Shown: positions 25,544 through 34,159, counted from the stretch's first letter. The stretch is DNA of 64,000 nt from DATLFA01 sp035525225 (GCA_035525225.1 DATLFA010000034.1:124001-188000); one strand, 5' to 3'. Made by a program: numbers and translations. Notes: generated by a model not told the origin, from the sequence alone.

Positions 25544-26319
25544 CCGCGGAGCCCCCGATTCTCGTCGAACACGTTGACATGGTGTCGACGATCACGTTCA
25601 ACCGTCCGGCGCAGCTCAACGCGTTCGATCCGGACACCGTCGAAGAATTCCAATCGGTCGTGCGCCGCGTCGATCTCGAGCCGTCGACGCGCGCCATCGT
25701 CCTGACCGGCGCCGGCCGTGCGTTCACGGCGGGCGGCGACATTCGCACATTCGGCGCCAAGCACGACCCACGGGTCAACCGCCGTGGTTGGCATCTCGTG
25801 CATCGCATGCTCGAGATCGAGAAGCCGATCGTGGCGATGGTCAATGGGCCGGCGATCGGCCTCGGGCTCACTATCGCGCTGTTGTGCGACAGCGTCGTAA
25901 TGGCCGACGATGCGACCATCGGCGACCCGCATGTGAATCTCGGGCTCGTGGCGGGCGACGGTGCAGCGGTGGTATTGCCGGTGCTCATCGGCCCCCACCG
26001 GGCCAAGGAGCTGTTGCTCACGGGCAGGCTCATCACCGGCACCGAGGCCGCCGCGATGGGCATGATCAACCGTGCTGTCCCGGCCGGCGAACTCTCGGAC
26101 GCAGCGTACGCTTTGGCCCGCGAGTTTGCGGCACAGCCGACCTACGCCGCGCGCGCGACGAAGATGGCGGTCAACCGTTACCTGCGGTGGATGGTCGAAC
26201 AGACACTCGACGTCTCGCTCGCGTACGAAGCGATCTCGCGCGAGCTTCCGGAGTACCCCGAGGCCGTCGAGGCGTGGCGGCAACGACGCGCTCGCCGCGC
26301 CGACGAACCGCGACCATGA
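25540..26319 (+). CDS. Enoyl-CoA hydratase/isomerase family protein
   Basis: The 259-residue crotonase has TITFNRPAQLNAFD, the oxyanion-hole AGRAFTAGGDIRTFG, EKPIVAMVNGPAIGLGLTIALLCD, and HVNLGLVAGDGAAVVLPVLIG. Like its paralogue at 23506, it carries GLVxGDG in place of the usual catalytic Glu-bearing segment, so its exact reaction is uncertain. It overlaps both neighbours by 4 bp (ATGA). This links dehydrogenation, crotonase chemistry and CoA transfer in one transcript. Confidence 0.88.
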   Translation: MTAEPPILVEHVDMVSTITFNRPAQLNAFDPDTVEEFQSVVRRVDLEPSTRAIVLTGAGRAFTAGGDIRTFGAKHDPRVNRRGWHLVHRMLEIEKPIVAMVNGPAIGLGLTIALLCDSVVMADDATIGDPHVNLGLVAGDGAAVVLPVLIGPHRAKELLLTGRLITGTEAAAMGMINRAVPAGELSDAAYALAREFAAQPTYAARATKMAVNRYLRWMVEQTLDVSLAYEAISRELPEYPEAVEAWRQRRARRADEPRP

Positions 26320-27455
26320 CCGCAGCGGCACCTCTTGCCGGGACACGTGTGATCGATCTCGGCACTCGTGTCGCTGCTCCGTATTGCGCGGCGATTCTCG
26401 GCGAGTTGGGGGCGGATGTGATCAAGATCGAAGATCCGCGCGGCGGGGACATGTTGCGCGGTCTGGGTCCGTTCGTCGATGATTCGTCTCTGTTCTTCGC
26501 GGTCGAAGGCCGCAGCCGTCGTTCGGTCACGTGCAACCTGCGCGATCCGCGCGGTCAGGCCCTGGCTCGCCGGCTGATCGCGACCGCGGACGTGGTGTGC
26601 GAGAACTTCCGTCCCGGCACGCTCGAACGGTGGAACCTCGGTCCCGACGACCTGCCACCGCAACTCATCATGGTTCGCGTGTCGATCCTCGGGCAGAGCG
26701 GCCCCGACGCGGCGCGCCCCGGGCTCGACCTCACTGCCATCGCGATGGCGGGCCTACTGTCGATCACCGGGTACCCCGATGAGCCTCCGGTGAAGTCGGC
26801 CGTGACGGTGGCGGATCATCTCACTGCGGTGTTCGCGGCACAATCAGCGCTCGCCGCCTTGGTGGCGCGGCGCCGTACCGGTCGCGGAGCGGTGATCGAC
26901 GTGCCGCTACACGGCTCGGTGCTGCGATGCCTCGAGGTCACGTTGGCGGCATTCGATCGCCTGGGTGTCGAGCGCGTGCGTACCGGCGATCGAGGACCTC
27001 ACGAGGCGCCGAGCGGTGTCTACGCGACCGTCGATGGCCGGTTCGTCGCGATCGCCATCGACAGCGACGAACACCTGCGATCGCTGCGCGCCCTGTTGGT
27101 CGTCGACGCCGACCGTGGCGAGCTTCGTCCGATAGTCGAAGCGTGGATCGCGTCGCACACCGCGGTGTCGGCGGTGAGCGCCCTCGACGACGCTCGCGTG
27201 CCCGCGGCCGTCGTGGCGTCTGCGTCCGACTTGACCACCGACGCGCATCTCGCCGCACGAGGCGACATCGTGACGATCGACGATACGACCGTCGGCCGCG
27301 TGCGCCAGCAGGCACCGTTCCCGCGTCTCGTACCAGTTGCTCCGACGATCACTCCCGCGCCGACTCTCGGTCAGCACAACGTCGACATCTGGTGCGATGA
27401 ACTTGGGCTGACACCTGACGAGCTCGACCGGCACCGCGGCGACGGGGTGATCTGA
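26316..27455 (+). CDS. CaiB/BaiF-family (family III) CoA-transferase
   Basis: The 379-residue protein has the family opening LAGTRVIDLGTRVAAPYCAAILGELGADVIKIE in positions 7-39, ENFRPGTLERW, and the catalytic Asp138 in RPGLDLTAIAMAGLLSITG. It ends in TPAPTLGQHNVDIWCDELGL. It would move CoA between carboxylic acids and so activate the substrate or recycle CoA. It overlaps the crotonase stop by 4 bp. Compared with the paralogue at 22307, which has Glu at the Asp site, this copy looks fully competent. The ACAD-crotonase-CoA-transferase set suggests carnitine- or aromatic/cyclic-acid-type degradation. Confidence 0.9.
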   Translation: MTAAAPLAGTRVIDLGTRVAAPYCAAILGELGADVIKIEDPRGGDMLRGLGPFVDDSSLFFAVEGRSRRSVTCNLRDPRGQALARRLIATADVVCENFRPGTLERWNLGPDDLPPQLIMVRVSILGQSGPDAARPGLDLTAIAMAGLLSITGYPDEPPVKSAVTVADHLTAVFAAQSALAALVARRRTGRGAVIDVPLHGSVLRCLEVTLAAFDRLGVERVRTGDRGPHEAPSGVYATVDGRFVAIAIDSDEHLRSLRALLVVDADRGELRPIVEAWIASHTAVSAVSALDDARVPAAVVASASDLTTDAHLAARGDIVTIDDTTVGRVRQQAPFPRLVPVAPTITPAPTLGQHNVDIWCDELGLTPDELDRHRGDGVI

Positions 27456-27479
27456 CGCGCATCGAGAACTCTCTTGACG

Positions 27480-28367
27480 TCAAGTCGCCGACAATGGCGC
27501 GACCGATGTGACCTCTTGTACGCCGAGACGCCAGTCGGGGAGGATCTCGGCTTCGGTGAGCAGCTTGTGGTCGCGGACGAGGTCGAGTGCACTGACGAAC
27601 GCGCCGTTGTAGACCGACGGATCTGGGCACGTCGCGATATACGTCGCAGCGCGTGCCGGTACGACGACGGAGTGCGCCATCTCGGGTAGGTAGCCCGCCT
27701 TCAACGTGTCGCGGTAGCGCTCAGGTGCATTGGAAATCGTCATGCCCGGATCGAACGTCAACACGGTGACACCGTGCGGTGCGACCTCGCGCCGGAGGGC
27801 GGGCGCCAGACGGTCCGTGACGCCGCGTGTCACCGGGATGGCCATGCCGCAGATGCCCTGACCCGGCATGGGCAGGTCGGGAAAGTCGAGCCACGCCGAT
27901 GCTTGCGTCACACTCATGACGATGCCGCTGTGTTGCGCGTACATGACGGGCAACACGAGATGCAACAGCAGCATCGACGAAGTGATGTTCACCTGGATGT
28001 GACGCTCGAGAGCCTCCCAGCTCGTCGCCACGAACTCATTCAGGTAGGTGCCATCAGGTGAAAAGTCGATGTTCGTCGCGCTGGTCACCAAGACGTCGAT
28101 GCGCCCGAATTCGTCCATCACCGAAGCGACGGCTCGGCGCACGTCGTCGGGCTGGGTGAGGTCGAGCTCGACCGGCAAGCCGCGGCGGCCGAACTCGCGA
28201 ACGCTCTCACAGGTCTCTTCGACGGTGCCGGCCCAGTCGACGACGCTGTGGTCGACGGACCGCGCGGCCGCGGCGACATGGAACCCGTGCTGCGCCAGAT
28301 CGAGCGCTATCGCCCGACCGATCCCACGGCTCGCTCCCGTCACGAACGCTACTTTTTGCGAACCCAT
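27480..28367 (-). CDS. SDR-fold protein lacking the YxxxK catalytic motif
   Basis: The 295-residue protein has a perfect classical N-terminus (VTGASRGIG, 9-17) and a Ser strand (GIVMSVTQAS, about 148-157). The region where Tyr-x-x-x-Lys should occur reads PMPGQGICGMAIPVTRG, with no Tyr and no Lys. It also has VTSATN instead of NNA. It may therefore bind NAD(P) without normal hydride-transfer chemistry, or use other residues. ATG 28367 is chosen over upstream frames because the Rossmann strand starts there. Its stop codon lies in a 12-bp palindrome CTTGACGTCAAG (27473-27484), tail to tail with the CoA-transferase gene. Confidence 0.78.
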   Translation of the reverse strand: MGSQKVAFVTGASRGIGRAIALDLAQHGFHVAAAARSVDHSVVDWAGTVEETCESVREFGRRGLPVELDLTQPDDVRRAVASVMDEFGRIDVLVTSATNIDFSPDGTYLNEFVATSWEALERHIQVNITSSMLLLHLVLPVMYAQHSGIVMSVTQASAWLDFPDLPMPGQGICGMAIPVTRGVTDRLAPALRREVAPHGVTVLTFDPGMTISNAPERYRDTLKAGYLPEMAHSVVVPARAATYIATCPDPSVYNGAFVSALDLVRDHKLLTEAEILPDWRLGVQEVTSVAPLSAT

Positions 28368-28486
28368 GAGTAGCCCCCTCCCGCTACATCCCGGTGGGAG
28401 TCTTCTCTGTGACCCGTTTCCCGGCAAGCCTGGGTTTATGGTGGACGGAGGGCCGCTGCGCGGCTCGTTTCGAGTAAGGAGTTGCA

Positions 28487-29047
28487 ATGGCCCACGAGCA
28501 CCGCGACGACGTGCACTGGCGGGGGATCAACCACCTCGCACTCGTCACCACCGACATGGACGCCACCGTCCGCTTCTACCACGGCGTGCTCGGAGCACGC
28601 CTTGTCACCACCATCGGCACGCCCACGTTCCGCCACTACTTCTTCGAGTTCGGTGCGGAGCAGACGGTCGCCTTCTTCGAGTACACCGACGTCGAACTCG
28701 ACACCTTCGCGAAGCCGGCCGGCATTCCCGATCGGCGCGCGTCGCAGTTCGACCACCTGTCGTTCAATGTGCCCGACGAACACGCGCTGATCACTCTCCA
28801 GGGCAGGCTCAAGGCTTCGGGGTGCGAGGTGACCGACATCGTCGATCACGGCATCTTCCGATCGGTCTATTTCACCGATCCCAACGGCATCGCGCTCGAG
28901 GCGTCGTGGTGGACACTCGATGCCACGGGTCGCACACCCGACTACGGCGACGAACGTTTCTTCGCCGACCCCAACCCGGTCGCGGCAGTAGACGAGATCC
29001 GGGAGACGGGCACCGTGCGCTCTGTGCCGCAGACGCATCTGGTCTGA
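28487..29047 (+). CDS. VOC-family (glyoxalase/extradiol-dioxygenase-fold) protein
   Basis: The 186-residue protein has a clear VOC pattern: INHLALVTTDMDATVRFYHGVLG with a first ligand His, SQFDHLSFNVPDE with a second His, and SVYFTDPNGIALEASWW with the ligand Glu. This H-H-E set supports a metal-dependent enzyme. A TAAGGAG Shine-Dalgarno lies before the ATG. It is followed 3 bp later by a luciferase-like oxidoreductase gene, probably in one operon. The substrate is unknown. Confidence 0.82.
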   Translation: MAHEHRDDVHWRGINHLALVTTDMDATVRFYHGVLGARLVTTIGTPTFRHYFFEFGAEQTVAFFEYTDVELDTFAKPAGIPDRRASQFDHLSFNVPDEHALITLQGRLKASGCEVTDIVDHGIFRSVYFTDPNGIALEASWWTLDATGRTPDYGDERFFADPNPVAAVDEIRETGTVRSVPQTHLV

Positions 29048-29050
29048 CGA

Positions 29051-29815
29051 GTGTTCGTCGATGTGTTGTTCGATCCGTTCGAGGGCTCCTGGAACGACAT
29101 TCGTGACGGTGCTATCGCCGCCGAACAAGCTGGTTTCGACGGGGTCTGGCTCTACGACCATCTCGCCGGGTCGGTGCACGGCGCGAGCCGCGTGTTGGAG
29201 TGCTGGACGACGCTGACCGCCATCGCTGCGGTCGTGTCCCGCATCTCGATCGGCCCGCTCGTGCTCAACGTGGCCAATCGTGATGCGGGAACCCTGGCCG
29301 TGATGGCGGCAACGCTGCAAGAAGTGAGCGGCGGCCGGTTACTACTCGGGCTCGGCGCGGGCGGCGGGCTCGACACGCCATATGGCGCGGAGCAGTTGGC
29401 GCTCGGTCGACCGGTGCCGGGCGCCACAGTGCGCCGCCGCTGGGTCGAAGACACTGTCGCGCGCGTCAGAGAGGTATGGACGGGCGCCGCCGGCGGCGCG
29501 ACGGGCTTCCTTTGCCCTGCACCGCCACCCCCCATCATCATCGGCGGTTTCGGGCCGAAGATGGCGGAATTGGCGGGCCGCATCGGTGATGGCATCAACG
29601 CGCCGGGCGGCGCGCATCTCGGTCAGCTGATCGACCTCGCGCGCGAGGCTCATGCGCGATCCGGGCGCGACCCCGATCGGTTCGTCGTGACCGCGTCGAG
29701 CGGGCCACGGGGACACCAGCGCCTCGCGGACCTCGGCGTCGCGCGCGTGGTCATCTTCGTGCGACCGCCCTACGCGTCCGGCGTGGCTCAGGTGCATGCG
29801 GCGCTCAAGGGCTGA
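29051..29815 (+). CDS. LLM-class (luciferase-like) flavin-dependent oxidoreductase
   Basis: The 254-residue protein has the TIM-barrel features of luciferase-like monooxygenases and F420-dependent oxidoreductases: GFDGVWLYDHLAG near residue 30, ISIGPLVLNVANRDAGTLA, GGRLLLGLGAGG, and PPIIIGGFGPKMAELAGRIGDG. It is shorter than typical members (about 290-340) and lacks part of an insertion region. The GTG start follows the VOC stop by 3 bp. F420 use is plausible for an actinobacterium but cannot be proved. Its 3' end overlaps the convergent metallopeptidase gene by 11 bp. Confidence 0.82.
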   Translation: MFVDVLFDPFEGSWNDIRDGAIAAEQAGFDGVWLYDHLAGSVHGASRVLECWTTLTAIAAVVSRISIGPLVLNVANRDAGTLAVMAATLQEVSGGRLLLGLGAGGGLDTPYGAEQLALGRPVPGATVRRRWVEDTVARVREVWTGAAGGATGFLCPAPPPPIIIGGFGPKMAELAGRIGDGINAPGGAHLGQLIDLAREAHARSGRDPDRFVVTASSGPRGHQRLADLGVARVVIFVRPPYASGVAQVHAALKG

Positions 29816-31889
29816 GCGGAGGTGGCGGAGGCGGAGGTGGCGGTGGCGGTGGTGGCATCCACGTCGGCGTCCAGGGCGGCGTCGGTGGAAACGGAGTCGT
29901 CGGTTGCGACTCGGGCGGCGGGCCCTCGTCGGAGCGACCGCGGTGGCGCACCCGACGGATACCGAACGCGGTGGCGACGAGGAGCACCACGACGGCCAAC
30001 GCGACGCCGAGGCGCTGGAGCCCGACGGTGCGGGCGTCGTCGATCTCGCGTTGCACCGAGGTCGACAGCTCGGTCGCTCGCGCGGTGTCGTCGTTGGCGA
30101 ACGCGTCGCGCGCCTCGTCGAGGCGGCGGTCGGGGTGCGCAAACCACAGGCCGACCTTCTCTGTCACGCTGCGGTTCGCGTCGACGCGCTCGCTCGTCTC
30201 GACCAATGCGGTCGCGGCGCCGAGTTGGCGGTCGGCCGTCTCGATCACTTTCGAGAGGTCGACGTCGGCCTTCTCGTATTTCGACTCGAGTGACGCCGGT
30301 GCCGTCGCGGCCGCCTCTGCGGCGAGCGCCGCGATCTGATCTCGCTTGTCCAACACCGTGCGGGCTTCGGTCAGGCGCATGTCGGCGGCGTCGAAGTCCC
30401 ATTCGCCCAACTCCTTGCGCACAATCGCCGGTGGCGTCCAGCTGCCCCCGCGTTCGACGAGCGCGGCGTAGGTCGCTCGTGTGGCGGCGCGCATGTCGTA
30501 CAGAGACGAGTCGGTTTCGCGGGCAACGTACGTCTCGAAGAGGTCAGCGGCAGTCTTCGATCCGCCGACGTTCTCGACGAGGTCGAGCAAACGATTGGTG
30601 CCGGTCTGGATCGTGCCGAACTCGTTCGGAGTGTCGCCGTAGGCCGGCGTGTTCTCGGCGGCGGCTCGTATGACCTCGGCCATGTCGGCGAGACCGATCT
30701 CGTCGGTGAGTTGACGGATGAGCCACGCGGCGGTGCGATAGCCGTACGTCTCGCGGCCGGCGGCGTCACCGGTCGCGACTTGCGGATTGCCCCAATCGCC
30801 GAGCCGTATCGCAAAGGGACTGTTCGCGTCGAGCTCTACTTCGGCTACCGGCTTGCCGAGCTGCTGCAATGCCTGCACGGCGTACTCCTCGGCGAAACCC
30901 TCGTTGATCCAGCGATCAGTGAATATGCCGCGGTTGAACCAGGCATGCGACAACTCGTGCAACAACGTCTCGTAGTCGAGGTCTTCACCGACTTCGATCG
31001 TGTTGTCGAGCGGAGAGAACCAGCCGGCATAGCCGCGCAAGTACGAGCTGGTGGCTTCGGTGATCTGTAGCTGGCTCTTGATGGGCCACGGTAGACCGAT
31101 GAGCTCTTCGAGAACCGGAATGCCCTCACCGACGCCGCTCACGACGAAACGCTGCCACTTGGCGTCGTCCGGCCAGGCGCGAACGACAACATCGCGTGCG
31201 CCCACATCCGCGTCGATCGATTGCAGCGCGCTGTCGTTGCGAGCCGAGACGACGACAGCCCAACCGTCGCTGGTCGAAAACAGCGAGGCGGTGAGCGTGG
31301 TGCCACCATCGCTACGCGATGACTTGTCGATACTCGACCCAACGGTCTCGACCTCGAAGCCGGGTGGCACGTTGACGCGCACCGACGCCAGCGTGTCGTC
31401 GCCGATTGCGAACGCGACGAACGAGACGTATGCGGGATTGGCGCGGGTGAGGCCCTCGGTGCGAGGCGGGTCGCCGACGATCTCGTAGCGGAGGATGATG
31501 GTGCGCCGTTGGCCCGAAAAGAGGGCAGCGAACGAGATGTCGGCTTGCTGAATCGTCTCGCTGACGGGTGTTGTGGCGATCGCCAGATTGGCGCCCGAAC
31601 TGGTCGCGCTGAAGTTGCGTGCGCCCGCGGCCACCCCCACGGTGAGGCCGTCGAAGAACGACCGACGCACGACGCCCGCGACGACGCGATCGGTCGTCTC
31701 GTTGGTGACGGTGATGGTGCTCGACACAAGAGTGCGTCCTTGTGCCGGCATGACGTCGTAGGTCGTGTCACCTTCGATGCGTAAGCCATCGTCGGCGAGA
31801 GCCGGAGCGGCCGCCAGCAAGACCACTGCGACGATCGATGCCGCGAATCGCGCGAGCCGACGATCGCGCGTGGCGATTCGAACTGTCAT
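29805..31889 (-). CDS. Membrane-anchored extracellular HExxH metallopeptidase with polyproline tail
   Basis: The 694-residue protein has a signal peptide (core about 15-31, cleavage near ALA-D), a beta-rich N-terminal region, and a gluzincin-like zinc site: H311-E-L-S-H315, then Glu330 in WINEGFAE. That gives a 14-residue spacer, where M1 aminopeptidases have 18. A helical, partly coiled segment (about 500-630) follows, then a transmembrane helix (about 637-655), a basic stop and a cytoplasmic tail of about 40 residues ending in a run of 13 prolines. It is probably a surface protease or peptidase. TAGGAT 7 nt before the ATG suggests a leaderless message. Exact MEROPS family cannot be told. 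Confidence 0.75.
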   Translation of the reverse strand: MTVRIATRDRRLARFAASIVAVVLLAAAPALADDGLRIEGDTTYDVMPAQGRTLVSSTITVTNETTDRVVAGVVRRSFFDGLTVGVAAGARNFSATSSGANLAIATTPVSETIQQADISFAALFSGQRRTIILRYEIVGDPPRTEGLTRANPAYVSFVAFAIGDDTLASVRVNVPPGFEVETVGSSIDKSSRSDGGTTLTASLFSTSDGWAVVVSARNDSALQSIDADVGARDVVVRAWPDDAKWQRFVVSGVGEGIPVLEELIGLPWPIKSQLQITEATSSYLRGYAGWFSPLDNTIEVGEDLDYETLLHELSHAWFNRGIFTDRWINEGFAEEYAVQALQQLGKPVAEVELDANSPFAIRLGDWGNPQVATGDAAGRETYGYRTAAWLIRQLTDEIGLADMAEVIRAAAENTPAYGDTPNEFGTIQTGTNRLLDLVENVGGSKTAADLFETYVARETDSSLYDMRAATRATYAALVERGGSWTPPAIVRKELGEWDFDAADMRLTEARTVLDKRDQIAALAAEAAATAPASLESKYEKADVDLSKVIETADRQLGAATALVETSERVDANRSVTEKVGLWFAHPDRRLDEARDAFANDDTARATELSTSVQREIDDARTVGLQRLGVALAVVVLLVATAFGIRRVRHRGRSDEGPPPESQPTTPFPPTPPWTPTWMPPPPPPPPPPPPPLSP

Positions 31890-31896
31890 CGCGCGT

Positions 31897-31902
31897 ATCC
31901 TA
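31897..31902 (-). promoter_or_regulatory. -10 element TAGGAT of a leaderless promoter
   Basis: On the minus strand TAGGAT is followed by a 7-nt spacer and the ATG at 31889 of the metallopeptidase gene. No Shine-Dalgarno is present. Confidence 0.5.
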
Positions 31903-31919
31903 CGGTCGACCTGCTTGGC

Positions 31920-32750
31920 TCAGTTGATCCGTCGAATCGAAGGTGCGGGGAACGGGCCGCTTGCTTCGATGGAGAGCCCTCGGTCGCACAGGCCGGACGT
32001 TGCCGTGTCACCACTGCACGTACCCGACGAGGTAGAGCGCATCAGATAGCGCGGCCCGGCCGCGGTGAAGACCTGCAGAGCGGGGTTCGTCGTCGAATAG
32101 CCGGCAGCGCGTGGTACGACGAGCGGGAAGCCGTCGGTGCCGCTGTGAAAGCGAAAGGCGTTCGCAACGTCGCGATCTTGTACGAGCATGGCCCAGGGCC
32201 CGAATACGACGCGGGTGGTCGTACCACCGGTCGCGCGCGCAAAGGTCTCGACCCGGTTCCCATCGGCGATCGGTTCGCTGGTTGTGGGCGCGCACTTGCC
32301 GCCGAGGGTGCCGGCGCAAAAGCTCGCGAAGAACGCGTCGTTCGACGCGGCAGTGAAGATGTCACCGCCACCGCCTGGTTGCCCGTTCGGTCGCACCAAT
32401 TCGATCGACGCCTCGATCGACGAGATGGTCGTGTCGGGGGGAGCGAATGCGACCTCGCCCGTTACACCGTCGGGTGTCGTGAGCCGGAACGTGACGCGCT
32501 GCCCGTCACTGCGCAGCGGTGTCGTGTTGTAGCCGCCAAGACTGCGCGCCGCTGTCGTGGGGGTCGTCGTCGCCGCCGCCGTCGTCGCCGGCGGGGTCGT
32601 GGTCGAAGTCGTGGTGGTCGTCGTGGTCGTGGTCGTCGCGGCGACTGCGGAGATCGTCGAAGCCGGCGGGGCAGATTCATCGGTCGAACCCGAGCACGCG
32701 GCTACGAGGCCCACGATCGCCACGAGTATCAGTTGCAGTCGCGAGTGCAT
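31920..32750 (-). CDS. Putative lipoprotein with Thr-rich linker, unknown function
   Basis: The 276-residue protein starts with a lipoprotein signal (HSRLQLILVAIVGLVAAC; lipobox VAAC, Cys19). A Thr/Pro/Ala-rich linker (about 30-70) follows, then a 200-residue globular part I do not recognise. That part has four Cys residues (FCAGTLGGKC and GTCSGD-LC) that could form disulfides, consistent with an exported location. ATG 32750 has a GGGACGGG site. It lies 30 bp upstream of the metallopeptidase gene on the same strand, though that gene has its own promoter. Confidence 0.7.
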   Translation of the reverse strand: MHSRLQLILVAIVGLVAACSGSTDESAPPASTISAVAATTTTTTTTTTSTTTPPATTAAATTTPTTAARSLGGYNTTPLRSDGQRVTFRLTTPDGVTGEVAFAPPDTTISSIEASIELVRPNGQPGGGGDIFTAASNDAFFASFCAGTLGGKCAPTTSEPIADGNRVETFARATGGTTTRVVFGPWAMLVQDRDVANAFRFHSGTDGFPLVVPRAAGYSTTNPALQVFTAAGPRYLMRSTSSGTCSGDTATSGLCDRGLSIEASGPFPAPSIRRIN

Positions 32751-33184
32751 GATCCCGTCCCTTCGCGACCACATCCTCTAGCGACTACGAGTGGTCGTGT
32801 TGCATTCTCCCCGATACGACCTGCCAAGTCTGCCCATCCCACCGATGCGCGTGACCGCCGTCAGGACCAGCACGATTGCAGTGGCGAACTTCGCCGTCAC
32901 GTCCCTCACTGCCGTCGAAGGTGGCAAAGCAGGTGGACGTAGCGCAACCTTGGCGTTCGGTAGAACCATACGCAGTCATAATCGACCTTCCGGGAGCAGT
33001 TGGCTCGAGGAAGAGGCGGAGGGCTCAAGTCGAGCTTGGTCTTGGCCAGGCCTCGAACTCGGCGTCGCTCCCAGGAGAGAAGTCACGCGAATCATACCGG
33101 TGACGTTCGCAACGCGCGCGGGCATGCATCGGCGCCGCCGGAAATCGTTCGATCCACCGTCCACCGCCTGCGAAAATGGCGACC
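32751..33184. other. Intergenic region (434 bp); one doubtful small frame
   Basis: No gene can be supported firmly. A 64-codon frame on the minus strand (32785-32979) ends with a plausible HAHRWDGQTWQVVSGR stretch that looks like genuine protein. However, it has no Shine-Dalgarno or -10 of the local type and weak codon bias, so it may be a gene fragment. The rest contains the promoters of the divergent lipoprotein and acetyltransferase genes. Confidence 0.4.
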
Positions 33185-33724
33185 ATGACTCAGTTGTTGC
33201 CGACCGAGCTCAAAGGTGATCGGGTGACGCTGCGCTGCTGGCGCGTCGACGAGGCAGCGACGCTGTCGGCACTGGTGCAGACCAACCTCGATCACCTGCG
33301 GCCGTGGATGCCTTGGGTCGCGCTCGAGCCGTTGACCGAAGCGCAGCGCCGTGAGTTGATCACCGGCTGGGAGCGAGAGCGCAGCGCGGGCGGGGACGCT
33401 GTCTACTCAGTGCAAATCGACAGCGAAGCTATCGGTGGTTGTGGGCTGCATCGCCGCATCGGCCCCGACGGACTCGAGATCGGTTACTGGATCGCGAACG
33501 CGCACTGCCACAAGGGTTACGCGACCGAAGCGGCCGCCGCACTCACTGCGGTCGCGCTCTCGACGGACGGCATTCGTTGCGTCGAGATCCATCACGACAA
33601 GGCGAACACTGCGAGCGCGGCTGTTCCGCGCCGCCTTGGCTACGACTTCGTCATTGAGCGCCCCGCCAAAGAACCCGCTCCGGGCGGCACCGGTATCGAA
33701 TGGATTTGGCGAATCGAGAACTGA
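33185..33724 (+). CDS. GNAT-family N-acetyltransferase (RimJ/RimL-like)
   Basis: The 179-residue protein has the RimJ/RimL-type order: GDRVTLRCWRVDEA at the start, LRPWMPWV, then IGGCGLHRRIG and IGYWIANAHCHKGYATEAAAAL, where the acetyl-CoA-binding Q/RxxGxG/A loop appears as HKGYAT. Later come VEIHHDKANTASAAVPRRLGY and a final WIWRI. It would acetylate an amino group of a small molecule or a protein N-terminus. ATG 33185 is preferred; an ATG 9 bp upstream is also possible. Confidence 0.85.
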   Translation: MTQLLPTELKGDRVTLRCWRVDEAATLSALVQTNLDHLRPWMPWVALEPLTEAQRRELITGWERERSAGGDAVYSVQIDSEAIGGCGLHRRIGPDGLEIGYWIANAHCHKGYATEAAAALTAVALSTDGIRCVEIHHDKANTASAAVPRRLGYDFVIERPAKEPAPGGTGIEWIWRIEN

Positions 33725-33879
33725 GATCAGGTCGACTCGCTCGGTACCGTTGCGCATGTCCGTAACCATGCCGTGGTACGCCAAGCCGTGGAGGCCATCT
33801 GCTCTGGAAGGCGCACGCTCGTCGCCATGGTCGGCTACCTGATGTCCCGGCACTCTCGCGCTCGTCGACGTGACCCTGG

Positions 33880-34159
33880 TGTTCTTGTCACCGTCGCCCA
33901 CTTGGCTCTCTGTGTCGAGACGGAAGGCCTGGGCGAGGCCAACGTAGGTCGCGTCGAGGCCGCGGCGTACTCCTCGGCTTCGGCCTCGGCTCGCTCGATG
34001 GCGTCGTCGAAGTCCGATGCACGCCGCAAAGGTGATGCGCTCCTCGTAGATGGCATGAGCGTCTCCCGCCGAGCGGACGCAGAAGCGGATGACGCAACGG
34101 ACTGCGTACCAACACTCTGCGGTGGGATGTGGCTGCGACACGGCGACAGCTTGCCTCAC
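33880..34159 (-). pseudogene. Decayed DUF4288-like gene with two compensating frameshifts
   Basis: Translating the minus strand gives three pieces that join into one known-looking protein only if the frame changes twice. WYAVRCVIRF plus YEERIT comes from 34111 down to about 34028. SDFDDAIERAEAEAEEYAAA (about 34014 to 33955) is in another frame. LDATYVGLAQAFRLD (about 33955 to 33910) is back in the first frame. The composite resembles the small DUF4288 family (WYAVRCV, YEERIT, AEAEA, YxGLAQA) as I recall it. The expected C-terminus does not follow. The frame is open throughout, which could mislead a gene caller. It lies between the acetyltransferase gene and another broken gene. Confidence 0.6.

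Noticed and set aside
32785..32979. Small 64-codon minus-strand frame with HAHRWDGQTWQVVSGR
   Set aside because: One stretch looks protein-like, but there is no start signal of the local type and codon bias is weak, so it is noted only within the intergenic entry.
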